From assembly GCA_014360015.1 (NCBI GenBank), contig JACIYJ010000008.1:1-64000 (forward strand): DNA of 64,000 nucleotides. The letters are read 5' to 3'. Positions 53,528-62,880 of the stretch are shown piece by piece. Numbering within the stretch: the first letter of the stretch is position 1; every line of letters starts with the position of its first letter. The translations under genes and the position numbers were made by a program. The notes beneath the pieces are model-generated. The model was given only the letters and a program-made list of their open reading frames with translations, searched no databases and was not told where the DNA came from. Origin of the DNA: Candidatus Aminicenantota bacterium. GTDB lineage: Bacteria > Acidobacteriota > Aminicenantia > Aminicenantales > Saccharicenantaceae.

Positions 53528-55531
53528 TCAATCCCATTCGACAGGGACAAACCTGATGGCTGCTCCGCCGCCTGGGGCTAAGTTCAATTTGAGCACCTGA
53601 CCCGGAGTTACTTTCTGAGTCACTTTAAGAAAATCGCTGGCGTACCGTGAAGCATTGGTTCCATCCTGCCAGATTTCGGCAGTCCATTCTTTCCCGCTCT
53701 CCAGAAAATCTAACTTGACTTCGAGCTGCCGGGAAGTCCAGTCGGTCATGGCTCCAAGATACCAGGTCTCTCCGTTCTTCCTGGCGACCACCACATAATC
53801 CCCTATTCTGGCGTCAAGCACCTTAGTTTCATCCCAGACCGTGGGCACTTTCGCTAAAAAGTCCATGACTTCTGGCTCTTTTAGATAAGCCGAGGGTGAG
53901 TCACACAGCATTTGTAGCGGCGATTCATAAACCACATACATGGCCAGTTGATGGCCTCTGGTCCCCTGACTCATGGGCACATCGAACACTGGTCGGAATT
54001 GCTTTTCCTGGGCATTACGCATCGCGCCCGGGGTGAAATCCATAGGTCCGGCTAACATCCGGATGAACGGAATCAGAAGATCATGTTCCGGTGTCACCTG
54101 ATTGCTCCATTTACTGTACTCCAGACCCAGAACCCCTTCCTTGGTCAGGATGTTCGGGAAAGCCCGTCTCAAACCAACCGGCTTATGGGCACCGTGGAAA
54201 TCCACGATTAAACGCCTTTTGGCAGCAGCCGCGGCGCAACGACGGTAAAAATTGACCATTTTCTGGTCATCTCTATCCATAAAATCAACCTTAATTCCCT
54301 TGATACCTATTCTTTGAAAATAATCCAGGGCTCGGTCCATCTGCTTATCCAGGGTCAGCCAGACGCACCAGAGAATCAGACCAACATTCTTCTGCCGGCC
54401 ATAGCTCGCCAGCTCTTCTAAGTTTATCTCCGGGTTGACCTTAAAGAGATCTGCCGGGTCAGACCAACCTTCATCTAAGATGATGTACTCGATTCCATAT
54501 CTGGAAGCAAAGTCAATGTAGTATTTGTAGGTTTCAGTATTAATACCTGACTTAAAATTGACCCCAAAAATGTTATTGGCGTTCCACCAGTCCCAGGCTA
54601 CCTTGCCTGGTTTTATCCAAGATGTATCTTTAAGCTCAAGTGGCGGTGATAACCTGTAAACTATGTCAGTGTTGATCAAATCAGCATCTTTCTCCGCCAG
54701 AACGATTAACCGCCATGGATATACCCGACTGCCTCTGGTTTCAGCTATATAATCCGCTTCTTTAACCACCTCCAGCTCTCGGTCACTGTTCTCTCTCAGT
54801 TTTTCTTCTGCCGGATAAGGAGCAAACTTCCCAACCAATCTTGGTAAGCCCTGGTCGTTTCCAGTGAGGAACATCCCCGGATAATCATCAACATCAACAT
54901 CAGTAATGGCCACTTTCGGTCCATTGGGAATATCGACAACCACCGGAGCAAAGCCAAAACGCTGGCCACCAATATCTTTCAGGGGCAAATAAGTGTAATT
55001 GCTTTCAAAAGAGGTATGAAGGCTTTTGGTAAAAGGGAAATAAACATAGTAGTTCTCAGGAAAAGTAAAAGTCGCTTCTTCGGCTCTGACCTTAATCGGA
55101 ACGCGATATCCGGTGTAAAACCTGTAAGCCACACCATCATCGTAAACCCGGAAGATCACTCCGAAATTTCCCCTAAATTTCAGGTTCAATTGATTATAAC
55201 GGTCAAAAATCACCGCCCTCTTCTCTTTAACCGGTGGCAGGATTTTTTCATCAACCTTAGTCCTGGAAGCCTTTTCCAGGACCGGCCTCCTTCCCAGAAC
55301 TACATTATCATTTATGGTCATGGAAATGGGAGAAGGACTGATTATTTCTTTGGAGTCAAAATAAACAGAATAAGTGATTTGATTTTTCAACTCCACTCTG
55401 ACCTCGATTCTGCGTCCGGGCGAAGATATTGAAATAACCGAAGGAGCTTTCGTCTGACTCATCACCCAGCCGGCTGAGACGAAGGCCAGAAGCATGATTA
55501 TTAACGAAACTTCTCTTTTCCTGGCTTTCAT
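53528..55531 (-). CDS. Glycoside hydrolase family 97 (alpha-galactosidase/alpha-glucosidase)
   Basis: 667 residues; AAGGAGG before the ATG, signal peptide LIIMLLAFVSAGWVMS. GH97 architecture: N-terminal beta-sandwich (FGVIFRVYDDGVAYRFYTGY), TIM barrel (KVAWDWWNANNIFGVNF, GIEYIILDEGWSD, GIKGIKVDFMDRDDQK, LIVDFHGAHKP), and C-terminal sheet. The Asp in KVDFMDR is where the retaining, alpha-galactosidase-type members have their nucleophile; inverting SusB-like members do not. A secreted glycan-degrading enzyme, monocistronic. Confidence 0.9.
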   Translation of the reverse strand: MKARKREVSLIIMLLAFVSAGWVMSQTKAPSVISISSPGRRIEVRVELKNQITYSVYFDSKEIISPSPISMTINDNVVLGRRPVLEKASRTKVDEKILPPVKEKRAVIFDRYNQLNLKFRGNFGVIFRVYDDGVAYRFYTGYRVPIKVRAEEATFTFPENYYVYFPFTKSLHTSFESNYTYLPLKDIGGQRFGFAPVVVDIPNGPKVAITDVDVDDYPGMFLTGNDQGLPRLVGKFAPYPAEEKLRENSDRELEVVKEADYIAETRGSRVYPWRLIVLAEKDADLINTDIVYRLSPPLELKDTSWIKPGKVAWDWWNANNIFGVNFKSGINTETYKYYIDFASRYGIEYIILDEGWSDPADLFKVNPEINLEELASYGRQKNVGLILWCVWLTLDKQMDRALDYFQRIGIKGIKVDFMDRDDQKMVNFYRRCAAAAAKRRLIVDFHGAHKPVGLRRAFPNILTKEGVLGLEYSKWSNQVTPEHDLLIPFIRMLAGPMDFTPGAMRNAQEKQFRPVFDVPMSQGTRGHQLAMYVVYESPLQMLCDSPSAYLKEPEVMDFLAKVPTVWDETKVLDARIGDYVVVARKNGETWYLGAMTDWTSRQLEVKLDFLESGKEWTAEIWQDGTNASRYASDFLKVTQKVTPGQVLKLNLAPGGGAAIRFVPVEWD

Positions 55532-55796
55532 CAGACCTCCTTGTTTTGGTCTATATAAGTTAAGTCGGAAAACCAGGTCTAACCTGGAAATAATTTTCTC
55601 CCTCCCAAATGGGAGCTAAATAGATTCTGATGCCAAGAATATTATCTCCATAAAAAGCCTGAAAAACAACCAGAATTTTTTCAGAGATTCTAATTTTTGT
55701 TTAGCAATGCGTTTATAAGAAGAACCTTAGAGTTTCAGAATAATACTTCTACATCTGTTCAGTCATAAATGCTAAAATATAGTTTTGAGGACAAAG

Positions 55797-58700
55797 ATGG
55801 TCAAAAAGATTTTCCTGACTTTTTCTGTCATCTTATTACTTATAAACTTGTCATATTCCCAGGCCCTGAGTCTATCTCAAATTTTTCACCCTGGAAAAAC
55901 CTTAGTCGATGAAGATGGGGATGGTTTAAGCGAGAAAATCGAGTTAACCATAGTAATTCCCGATAACCCCACAGCTGTTGAAGTTTCTTTAGCCGCTGAA
56001 ATCGCCGCCAGAATCAACCTGGAAAGTCTGGCCCTTAATTTTGACCTGGTTCGAAAAGAATCAGAAATCAGAAATTTTTCTTCCCTGGTCAACCCCATCC
56101 TCATTGGAACCAATCTCAACCTCAGCAAAAAAATCCTGAAAGAGGAAAAAATTGACCTCAGCAGCCTCAGGCCTAATCAGGGAGTGGTCCTTCTTTTCTC
56201 TTATCAAGGCAATCAAGGCATCATCTGTGCAGCAGGCTCTGAAGAAACCTTGCTCAAAACAGGCCGGGCTTTTTTTCTGCGCTGGCCATATTTCTGGGAA
56301 ATCTGGGGAAGAGAATCAGGGCACACCTTCCAGACCCTGGAAAATGATCTGGAGAACTTTTTTTCTCAGGAAAATGTCCATTTCCAGAAAACCGTTGTTT
56401 CCAGACTGCTATATACTTTCCCACCGACTGCTTCACTTCCAGCTGGTTTGAAAAGCTTAACCTTTGACAGCAGCGGAGAAATCTCCAGAATGACCGTCAA
56501 TATCTATTTTCCTGATTCAAACGACCTGGAAAAGGCTCTGGCAGCCCTTCGTTTGCTTTCCGGACAGAGGTCAAAGGGTATTAGGACAGAAATTCTGGCT
56601 TACCCAGCCTGTGCTGAGCTCGAATTTCAGCTGATTTCTGGTCGCCGAGTGGAAAAAATCTTGCTGGAAAGACCTGGCTCATCAAAAAGATTGTTGACAC
56701 CGGCTTTTAAAGAAATCCTGCGAATCCCAGAAAAAGGAAAACAATTTGACCTGACTGAACTGTTCTCCAGTAAAGGCGTCTATACTGACCGGAATCAGGA
56801 CGGGATCAATGATGGTCTGGAGACAACTGTGGTCATCCCCCAAGAATTTCCGGTCAAAAGTTTACCTTTGCTGACTACCAGACTGGTGCTGGACACGGCA
56901 GGAGGCACTTTTCCTTTGACTTATCTGGAGACAGAAGTGGAAAACAAAAAAGCCCTGGTAGCCCCAGTTCTTATCGGCGAGAATGCTCTTACTCAGGAGC
57001 TGATCAAGACCGGCAAACTAAAACTTCCGCCGCTCGAACCTTTTCAGGGAATAATTAAATCTGTTTCCCAGGGACTCGGCCCATCTGATACTGTGGTAGT
57101 CTATTCTCCATCTTCCACTGGCCTCGAAAAAACCCTGGAATATCTGGGGAAAAGATTCCCTTATCTGACCGATTATCAAAAAGGACAACCTGAAATCTCC
57201 TGGCTTAAAGAAGATGTCGAAAAATTTCTGGCCGGAGAAAATGGTGCGGCCGAGGCTTATTTCCAGTTAAAATTAGCTGAAGAGGTGGAAAAATTGAAAA
57301 ATCAGGAACTGGAAAGCCTGGAACTGACAGTTTCCTTACCCCAGCCGAACCGGGATTACCAGTCCTATCTGGAAAAATACCTGAATGGTGCCCTGGTGGC
57401 GCCTCAAATAAAAGTAACCGTCAATTCCATCAATCAGGGAATACCGGTTCTGGACAAAGAAAAGACATTGACCTGGGAAGCAGATGAAGCTTTGAGCCTG
57501 CTAAGGGAAAAAATCTCGACGATCGAAGCGGACTCACCTCTTAAAATCAGTCTTGGTCTGAGTGAATCTCCAGCCGTCAGGTCGAAAATTAAAAAAATGG
57601 TTGAGAGCTTGCTGGCTGAGAAAAATCTTTCAGGAGAAGTTGAAGTTTTATCGGCTTACAAGCAGGGGTTTTTCTGGTTGACTGAAAAAATTCTCCCGGC
57701 TTTGAAAAACAAGCCGGTCCAAAAAATACTCATCCGCTTCGCTGAAGATAAAGATTCTCCCGCAGAAAAAGTCAAAAGATTTTACACTGATCCCAACCGC
57801 TGGCTGCAGGAACTTTATCCGGTAGATGAAATCCTATCGAAAGAACTCGGTCTGCCGCTGGAAAAAATAGAATTAGAAAAGAAACCCCCGACAGACCCAA
57901 TCTACGAAGTCTATGCTTTCGACGACAGGAACAGCATTCTGATACATGAAGGTTTTTCTCCAAAAACAAGAGAAATACCTTTTCTTTCAGTTATGCCGGA
58001 CTGGGGTTCGGTAACTATCACCACCGGCTGGTTGACCGTCAAACAGGGAAACAAAACTCTGGTTGATGTTTTGCTGAAAACTGACCCTGAAAGATTCTGG
58101 GATTTCTACCAGGAAGAAATCCTCAGACCGCTGTATGATTTTGTCCTGAAGAAAACAAACCATGAACCGACCTTTTCCAAACAGCCCTATTTCAAAAGAC
58201 TGATAATCGAACTCTGGTTGAGTGAACCCGATTACCGACTCGGTCTGGATGAAGAAATAATCAGCTCGCTTGAAGCCCTGCATGATGAAATCTACTTTGA
58301 CACTCTCGATTTTCTCCGGGGTATCACCCGATTTGGCGATGATGATCTGAACCTTCCAGCTGATACTTCCAGGTCCTCCGCCCCAGGAAACGTCCTGCCT
58401 GTCATCCATCCTTCAAGTGAGGGTCAGGCTCCAAAGATTAAAGTCAGCCTGGAAGATTTTCAAGCCAGAAAACCCAGGATGACTCTCACCTGGAAAATTT
58501 CGGGCCAGACACCCGGCAGTAAGACCTGGGAATTTAACCCGATCAAACCAAAAAACCTCCGGCTGGAGGAAATTGTTTTTAATTCAACCAGAGATTCTCT
58601 TGATTATGCAGCCGTTGACCTTCAACTGGAAAAAGAAGTTGACTACTATAATCTGGCCGGTCTTCTTGACAGCTTCCTGAATCAGCGGGAAAAGAAAATA

Positions 58701-59921
58701 AACTCCCTGGCCTTCTCTTACCCCGGCCTTGATTATCTTAAACTGAGAGTTCGTTTTCAGGATCTGAGTCTGGAAAAAGTTATAAGTATCACCCCGCCTC
58801 AGGAAAAAGCGTCGGACCCAGGCGAATCAGATAAAAATCTGACGATTCCAACCGACCGGATTATCGGACCGGAGGAATGTCTTCAGCTGTCTCAAGCTTT
58901 AGGAAAATTCCCTCCGGTTCGCCATTACCTGGCCGGGAAATCATTCGAAGGCCGTCCAATCCCTGTTCTGGAAATCTATCTGCCTGTGGCTAAATATGTT
59001 TCCATGGCGCGTCTCATCACTTTTAAGCCTACTCTTCACCTTACGGCTCGTCAGCACGCCAACGAAGTTTCTGCCACTAATTATTCTCTTAAGTTTGCTG
59101 AACTTCTGGCTAAAGACAGGAGCTACCAGCAATATCTGAAGAAGATTTCTGTAGTCATCCAGCCGATGGAAAACCCGGACGGGGCCCAGCTGGCTCTGGA
59201 CCTCTGGAAAAATGAACCTTTCCACAGCCTCCATGCCGGTCGCTACAGCTCACTCGGGGTGGATATCGGGTATCAGGTGGGTCAAAACCAGCCTCTTCTG
59301 CCAGAAGCCAGAGTCAGAACCAGGATCTTCAGAGAGTGGGTTCCAGATATTTATTTGAATCTTCACGGCTATCCCTCTCATGAATGGGTTCAGCTCTTTT
59401 CCGGTTATTCACCCTATCTTTTCAGGGATTACTGGATTCCCAAAGGTTGGTTCACCTATTTCCGGCAGATGAACCTGAAAATTTACAATCCCTACCGGCA
59501 GGCAGCAGAAGAGCTGAAAAAAATTCTGATTCAAGAAATGAACGCTGACCAGAAAATAAAAGAAGCTAATCGTCGCTTTTATGCCCGATATCAACGCTGG
59601 GCCCAAAGATGGTCTCCTTTTGTTTCGCCACTCGAACTCTACGACGGCTTGAATATCTTTTCAAAAAGACAATCTTCCACTGAAAATCGATTAACTCCAA
59701 GAAGCCAAATGACCTGGGTTGAAGAAACACCAGAAGTTATGGATGAAACCGCTGTGGGCAACTGGCTTAATTTCCTCTGCGAACAAGGACTGACTTACCT
59801 CCGAGCTCATGCTAAGTATTTATACCTGGCGTCTTTTGAAATCGCAGTCATCGAAGAAGAAGTCAACAACCGAATAAGAATTGAATTCTACCGGAGTCGT
59901 CCCGGCAGCCTTGGAAAATAA
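55797..59921 (+). CDS. Giant secreted M14-like zinc carboxypeptidase family protein
   Basis: 1,374 residues from ATG 55797 (GAGG 7 bases upstream; TTG 55785 also in frame). Signal peptide IFLTFSVILLLINLSYS. Two copies of one module (about 35-165 and 330-470) each begin with a calcium-loop-like sequence: VDEDGDGLSEKIELTIVIP and TDRNQDGINDGLETTVVIP. A long middle region is unassigned. The C-terminal M14 domain has HxxE in TARQHANEVSATN, NPDG-type MENPDGAQLAL, and the third ligand His in YLNLHGYPSHEW. Probably a metallopeptidase acting outside the cell; the first two-thirds has no known role. Confidence 0.8.
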   Translation: MVKKIFLTFSVILLLINLSYSQALSLSQIFHPGKTLVDEDGDGLSEKIELTIVIPDNPTAVEVSLAAEIAARINLESLALNFDLVRKESEIRNFSSLVNPILIGTNLNLSKKILKEEKIDLSSLRPNQGVVLLFSYQGNQGIICAAGSEETLLKTGRAFFLRWPYFWEIWGRESGHTFQTLENDLENFFSQENVHFQKTVVSRLLYTFPPTASLPAGLKSLTFDSSGEISRMTVNIYFPDSNDLEKALAALRLLSGQRSKGIRTEILAYPACAELEFQLISGRRVEKILLERPGSSKRLLTPAFKEILRIPEKGKQFDLTELFSSKGVYTDRNQDGINDGLETTVVIPQEFPVKSLPLLTTRLVLDTAGGTFPLTYLETEVENKKALVAPVLIGENALTQELIKTGKLKLPPLEPFQGIIKSVSQGLGPSDTVVVYSPSSTGLEKTLEYLGKRFPYLTDYQKGQPEISWLKEDVEKFLAGENGAAEAYFQLKLAEEVEKLKNQELESLELTVSLPQPNRDYQSYLEKYLNGALVAPQIKVTVNSINQGIPVLDKEKTLTWEADEALSLLREKISTIEADSPLKISLGLSESPAVRSKIKKMVESLLAEKNLSGEVEVLSAYKQGFFWLTEKILPALKNKPVQKILIRFAEDKDSPAEKVKRFYTDPNRWLQELYPVDEILSKELGLPLEKIELEKKPPTDPIYEVYAFDDRNSILIHEGFSPKTREIPFLSVMPDWGSVTITTGWLTVKQGNKTLVDVLLKTDPERFWDFYQEEILRPLYDFVLKKTNHEPTFSKQPYFKRLIIELWLSEPDYRLGLDEEIISSLEALHDEIYFDTLDFLRGITRFGDDDLNLPADTSRSSAPGNVLPVIHPSSEGQAPKIKVSLEDFQARKPRMTLTWKISGQTPGSKTWEFNPIKPKNLRLEEIVFNSTRDSLDYAAVDLQLEKEVDYYNLAGLLDSFLNQREKKINSLAFSYPGLDYLKLRVRFQDLSLEKVISITPPQEKASDPGESDKNLTIPTDRIIGPEECLQLSQALGKFPPVRHYLAGKSFEGRPIPVLEIYLPVAKYVSMARLITFKPTLHLTARQHANEVSATNYSLKFAELLAKDRSYQQYLKKISVVIQPMENPDGAQLALDLWKNEPFHSLHAGRYSSLGVDIGYQVGQNQPLLPEARVRTRIFREWVPDIYLNLHGYPSHEWVQLFSGYSPYLFRDYWIPKGWFTYFRQMNLKIYNPYRQAAEELKKILIQEMNADQKIKEANRRFYARYQRWAQRWSPFVSPLELYDGLNIFSKRQSSTENRLTPRSQMTWVEETPEVMDETAVGNWLNFLCEQGLTYLRAHAKYLYLASFEIAVIEEEVNNRIRIEFYRSRPGSLGK

Positions 59922-59934
59922 TTATTCTACAGGT

Positions 59935-60579
59935 TCAAAATCTATAGCCAGCTAATAACACTATGCTTTTATTTCTGACATCTCCCTCGGTTTCTGTGGA
60001 AATTGATTTGAGGCCATAGTTATAACGCAATTCAAAGACAATGAACCCTGATTTCAGCTTGAGTTCAGCCCCGGTGCCGGCATTGATCAGGTAATCCGTT
60101 CCCTTGAGATTATCAACTTCCACCGACTCTTCCAGGCCATCAAAAGTTACTTTGAGCCTGGCTTTGAGATTAAAACCGGCTGAGGGACCACCATAAAGAT
60201 AAAATCTATAACGGCTGGATTCAAAAAAATACAATTTTAGAAAAACGGGAATTTCAAGATAATCCAGGATAAGCTTTTCCCGGTATTCTATTTGGTTGAC
60301 ATTAAGACGGTAAATCGAACCCTTTCGGAAGAAAATGACTTCTGTTCCAGCTCGGAACTTCTGGTAAATAGTGAGGTCCAGAAATATTCCGCAGGCCAGA
60401 GATTCCTGCCACTTCTGGTCAAAGGTGTCCTGGCCAAAGATATTGGCCAGCCCACCTCCCGCTTTGATCCCAAATTTAACCGAAGGAAGAGCTGCCCAGA
60501 GAAAAGAGGCGGAAACAATCACCATAAATAAAAAAATAAGCGAGCTAAATATACCCGATGTCTTTCTGCCCCTGACCAT
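59935..60579 (-). CDS. Outer-membrane beta-barrel protein (porin-family/OmpA-like barrel)
   Basis: 214 residues with signal peptide IFSSLIFLFMVIVSASFLWA. Eight-strand barrel pattern: VKFGIKAGGGLANIFG start, FLDLTIYQKFRAGTEVIFFR, LDYLEIPVFLKLYF, YRFYLYGGPSAGFNLKARL, terminal VLLAGYRF ending in Phe. Matches the PF13568-type barrels of Gram-negative bacteria; no specific function. Convergent with the M14 gene, 13 bases away. Confidence 0.82.
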   Translation of the reverse strand: MVRGRKTSGIFSSLIFLFMVIVSASFLWAALPSVKFGIKAGGGLANIFGQDTFDQKWQESLACGIFLDLTIYQKFRAGTEVIFFRKGSIYRLNVNQIEYREKLILDYLEIPVFLKLYFFESSRYRFYLYGGPSAGFNLKARLKVTFDGLEESVEVDNLKGTDYLINAGTGAELKLKSGFIVFELRYNYGLKSISTETEGDVRNKSIVLLAGYRF

Positions 60580-61002
60580 TTCCAGCCTCTTTCCCTCAAA
60601 TATATTTTATGACATCTTTGGCTGGAAAACAAAGGAAGGATAATCGTTCAGTTTCTCGGGTGAAGCTTAAATCTTTTCTTTATCATTCATAAAGTACAAA
60701 CTGGTTGCTGACTTCTGCTTTGGCCTGGTACAGGGCCGTGTCAAGGATGGCTGTAAACTTAGGGATAATATTAAAGATAAGCTAATACTGGTCTTCCGTA
60801 GCGTCTCAGATCTTAATCTTATGTCTTAATCTTATGTTTTATTTATTTTTAGCATAAGGCAGGACTGACAAATTGACAATTACCTTTTCAGATGAATTTT
60901 TGAGAAAAATCTCACCCTCTGCTCAGTTGGATTTGGCTATTATTTTTTCTGTTAATTTACCATTATTTGCTTTATAATAACTGAAAATGCAAGGAGGCTA
61001 AA
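60580..61002. other. Divergent intergenic region with a 13-bp tandem repeat
   Basis: TCTTAATCTTATG occurs twice in tandem (60811-60823, 60824-60836). A TATAAT box lies about 30 bases before the ATG at 61003, with no good -35. No gene seen. Confidence 0.5.
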
Positions 61003-61740
61003 ATGAACAGAAGAATAAAAAAAATAGCCGGTTTCTTATTTGGGTTGATCCTGCTGAATCTCATCATTCTTCCAGCCCATTCTCAGACAGGTAAAGATAT
61101 TCTGGAAAAGATGATTGAGGCCCTCGGCGGAAGAAAAACCTTAGCTGAAATAAAAGACACCAAGATTATCGGAACAATGGAAATTATTCAATATGGTATG
61201 ACTGCTCCGATGACCATATATCAAAAAGAACCCAATAAATATCGAATGGAAATGGAAGTTATGGGGTATACCATGATTCAGGTTTATGATGGGCAGAAAG
61301 CCATGATGACCAATCCCCAGACTGGTGAAGTTGTGGAGCTTACTCCGGATCAAACTAAAGGGTTAATGAAACAGGCTCTGGGCAATGACGCTACTCTTAA
61401 TCCTGAAAAATATGGAATCACTTACACTTATAAAGGTGAAGAGACCGTAGATGGAAAAAAATATTATGTCCTTGAACAGAAATTTCAGGATGGGGATATA
61501 ACTACAATGTATCTGGATGCAGCGACCTATCTGCCTTATAAATCTAAATCAAAAGGTTTGAGTCCTACCGGGACAGAAGTTGAAACTGACGTGGTTTTCT
61601 CTGATTACAGAAAGGTCGGAAACACTCAAGCTGCCTTTTCTATGACCATATCTCAAGCTGGTGCCGAATACATCAGGATGATTATTAGCGAAATAGTCTA
61701 CAACAGCGGGCTGGATGATTCACTTTTTGTGCTAAAATAA
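61003..61740 (+). CDS. LolA-like outer-membrane lipoprotein-sorting fold protein
   Basis: 245 residues; AAGGAGG before the ATG, signal peptide IAGFLFGLILLNLIILPAHS. The body (ILEKMIEALGGRKTLAEIKD, YQKEPNKYRMEMEVMGYT, VYDGQKAMMTNPQTGEVVEL, TTMYLDAATYLPYKSKSKG, FSDYRKVG) is the half-barrel of LolA/LolB-like proteins. A periplasmic lipid- or lipoprotein-binding role is inferred. Monocistronic; a strong hairpin terminator follows. Confidence 0.75.
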   Translation: MNRRIKKIAGFLFGLILLNLIILPAHSQTGKDILEKMIEALGGRKTLAEIKDTKIIGTMEIIQYGMTAPMTIYQKEPNKYRMEMEVMGYTMIQVYDGQKAMMTNPQTGEVVELTPDQTKGLMKQALGNDATLNPEKYGITYTYKGEETVDGKKYYVLEQKFQDGDITTMYLDAATYLPYKSKSKGLSPTGTEVETDVVFSDYRKVGNTQAAFSMTISQAGAEYIRMIISEIVYNSGLDDSLFVLK

Positions 61741-61786
61741 TCAAACCGATGATCGGCCTGAATAACTGGGATTAAAGAAGATAAAA

Positions 61787-61831
61787 TGAGCTGGAGGAGA
61801 ATTAAATTTTCTCATCCAGCTCACTTTTTTT
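61787..61831 (+). terminator. Rho-independent terminator overlapping the fabZ 3' end
   Basis: TGAGCTGGA (61787-61795) pairs with TCCAGCTCA (61815-61823), extended by GAGAA/TTCTC after one mismatch, then CTTTTTTT. It lies across the last codons of the convergent fabZ gene and may serve both directions. Confidence 0.85.
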
Positions 61832-62251
61832 CATGATACCAGCAACCAGCTTGGCTTCAGCTACCACTTCTCCCTCTACCAGTGCCTGCGCTTCAAAAGT
61901 ACAGAAGCTGGCCTTCTGTTTGAGCATTCTGACCGAAAGCTTTAATTGGTCGCCCGGGATAACTGCTTTCCTGAACTTAGCTTCTTCTATCTTGCTCAGG
62001 ACAACAAAAACAGAATCAGGGTCAGGATGTGAATGATAAAGCAGAATTCCTCCAGCCTGAGCCAGAGCTTCTACGATCAGAACCCCGGGCATTATTTTTC
62101 GCTCTGGGAAATGACCAGTGAAAAATGGCTCGTTATAACTTACATTTTTCAGCGCTAAGATGCTTTCGCCCGGTTTGATTTCCAGAACTCTATCAACCAG
62201 AAGAAACGGGAACCGGTGAGGTAACCACTTCTCAATTTTTTCTGGTTTCAT
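61802..62251 (-). CDS. fabZ: 3-hydroxyacyl-ACP dehydratase
   Basis: 149 residues, hot-dog fold with catalytic His in FFTGHFPERKIMPGVL and Glu in VEALAQAGG; start LPHRFPFLLVDRV is typical of FabZ. It dehydrates 3-hydroxyacyl-ACP in fatty acid (and lipid A acyl) synthesis. The order bamA-skp-fabZ is the familiar envelope cluster, here without lpxD between skp and fabZ. Confidence 0.95.
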   Translation of the reverse strand: MKPEKIEKWLPHRFPFLLVDRVLEIKPGESILALKNVSYNEPFFTGHFPERKIMPGVLIVEALAQAGGILLYHSHPDPDSVFVVLSKIEEAKFRKAVIPGDQLKLSVRMLKQKASFCTFEAQALVEGEVVAEAKLVAGIMKKSELDEKI

Positions 62252-62269
62252 TTTTCTGATTATTATTAT

Positions 62270-62806
62270 TTATTTAGCCGGAGTTTTGGTGGCGTCGTAT
62301 CTCTTGATGACTTCCTGGGTTAAATCGATCGCTGGGTTGAAGTACAGAACACCACTGGCTCTCAAGTCAAGGATTAAATCCAGACCTTTTTCCTGACCGA
62401 GCTTGTTGATGATGGGCATAACTTCGCTCTGGATTTTAAGGTAAAGTCTCTGCTGAAGTTCTTGCATCTCTTTGGTAGCATCCTCAGCCATCCTCTGTCT
62501 CTCAGTTCTTTTTCTGTCGAGGTCAGCGCTGAGGGAGATCAGAGCTTCCTGAGTCATGGTCAACCCCTGAGTGTTCAATCTGGTCTCCAGCTGTCTGATT
62601 TGCTCATCGAGTTTGCTCAGGTCCTGCTGGGTCTTTCTGTTTTTTTCTTCAAGCTGGGAGATAGCTTTCTTACCTTCAATAGACTTTTCCAGAATTTCCT
62701 GGGAGTTGATGATTCCCACTTTGAGTGTCTGCTGAGCCTGAGCAAACAGGCTGAAAGTTCCAGTCATCATAACCAACAGAAAAACTGTCGTTAATCTTTT
62801 GTGCAT
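62270..62806 (-). CDS. skp: Periplasmic chaperone Skp/OmpH family
   Basis: 178 residues; GGAGG before the ATG, signal peptide TTVFLLVMMTGTFSLFAQA. LKVGIINSQEILEKSIEGKK opening strand-helix, long coiled coil (residues 45-125), and the closing GLDLILDLRASGVLYFNPAIDLT-like strand pair, partly quoted: DLILDLRASGVLYFNP. Holds unfolded outer-membrane proteins on their way to BamA, whose gene is directly upstream. Confidence 0.92.
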   Translation of the reverse strand: MHKRLTTVFLLVMMTGTFSLFAQAQQTLKVGIINSQEILEKSIEGKKAISQLEEKNRKTQQDLSKLDEQIRQLETRLNTQGLTMTQEALISLSADLDRKRTERQRMAEDATKEMQELQQRLYLKIQSEVMPIINKLGQEKGLDLILDLRASGVLYFNPAIDLTQEVIKRYDATKTPAK

Positions 62807-62880
62807 CTCTAACTCCTCCTAAAAATTAATAGCCTTTAATTTTACTCTTTTCTTTTTAAAATATAAAGATGCCCTTCACC

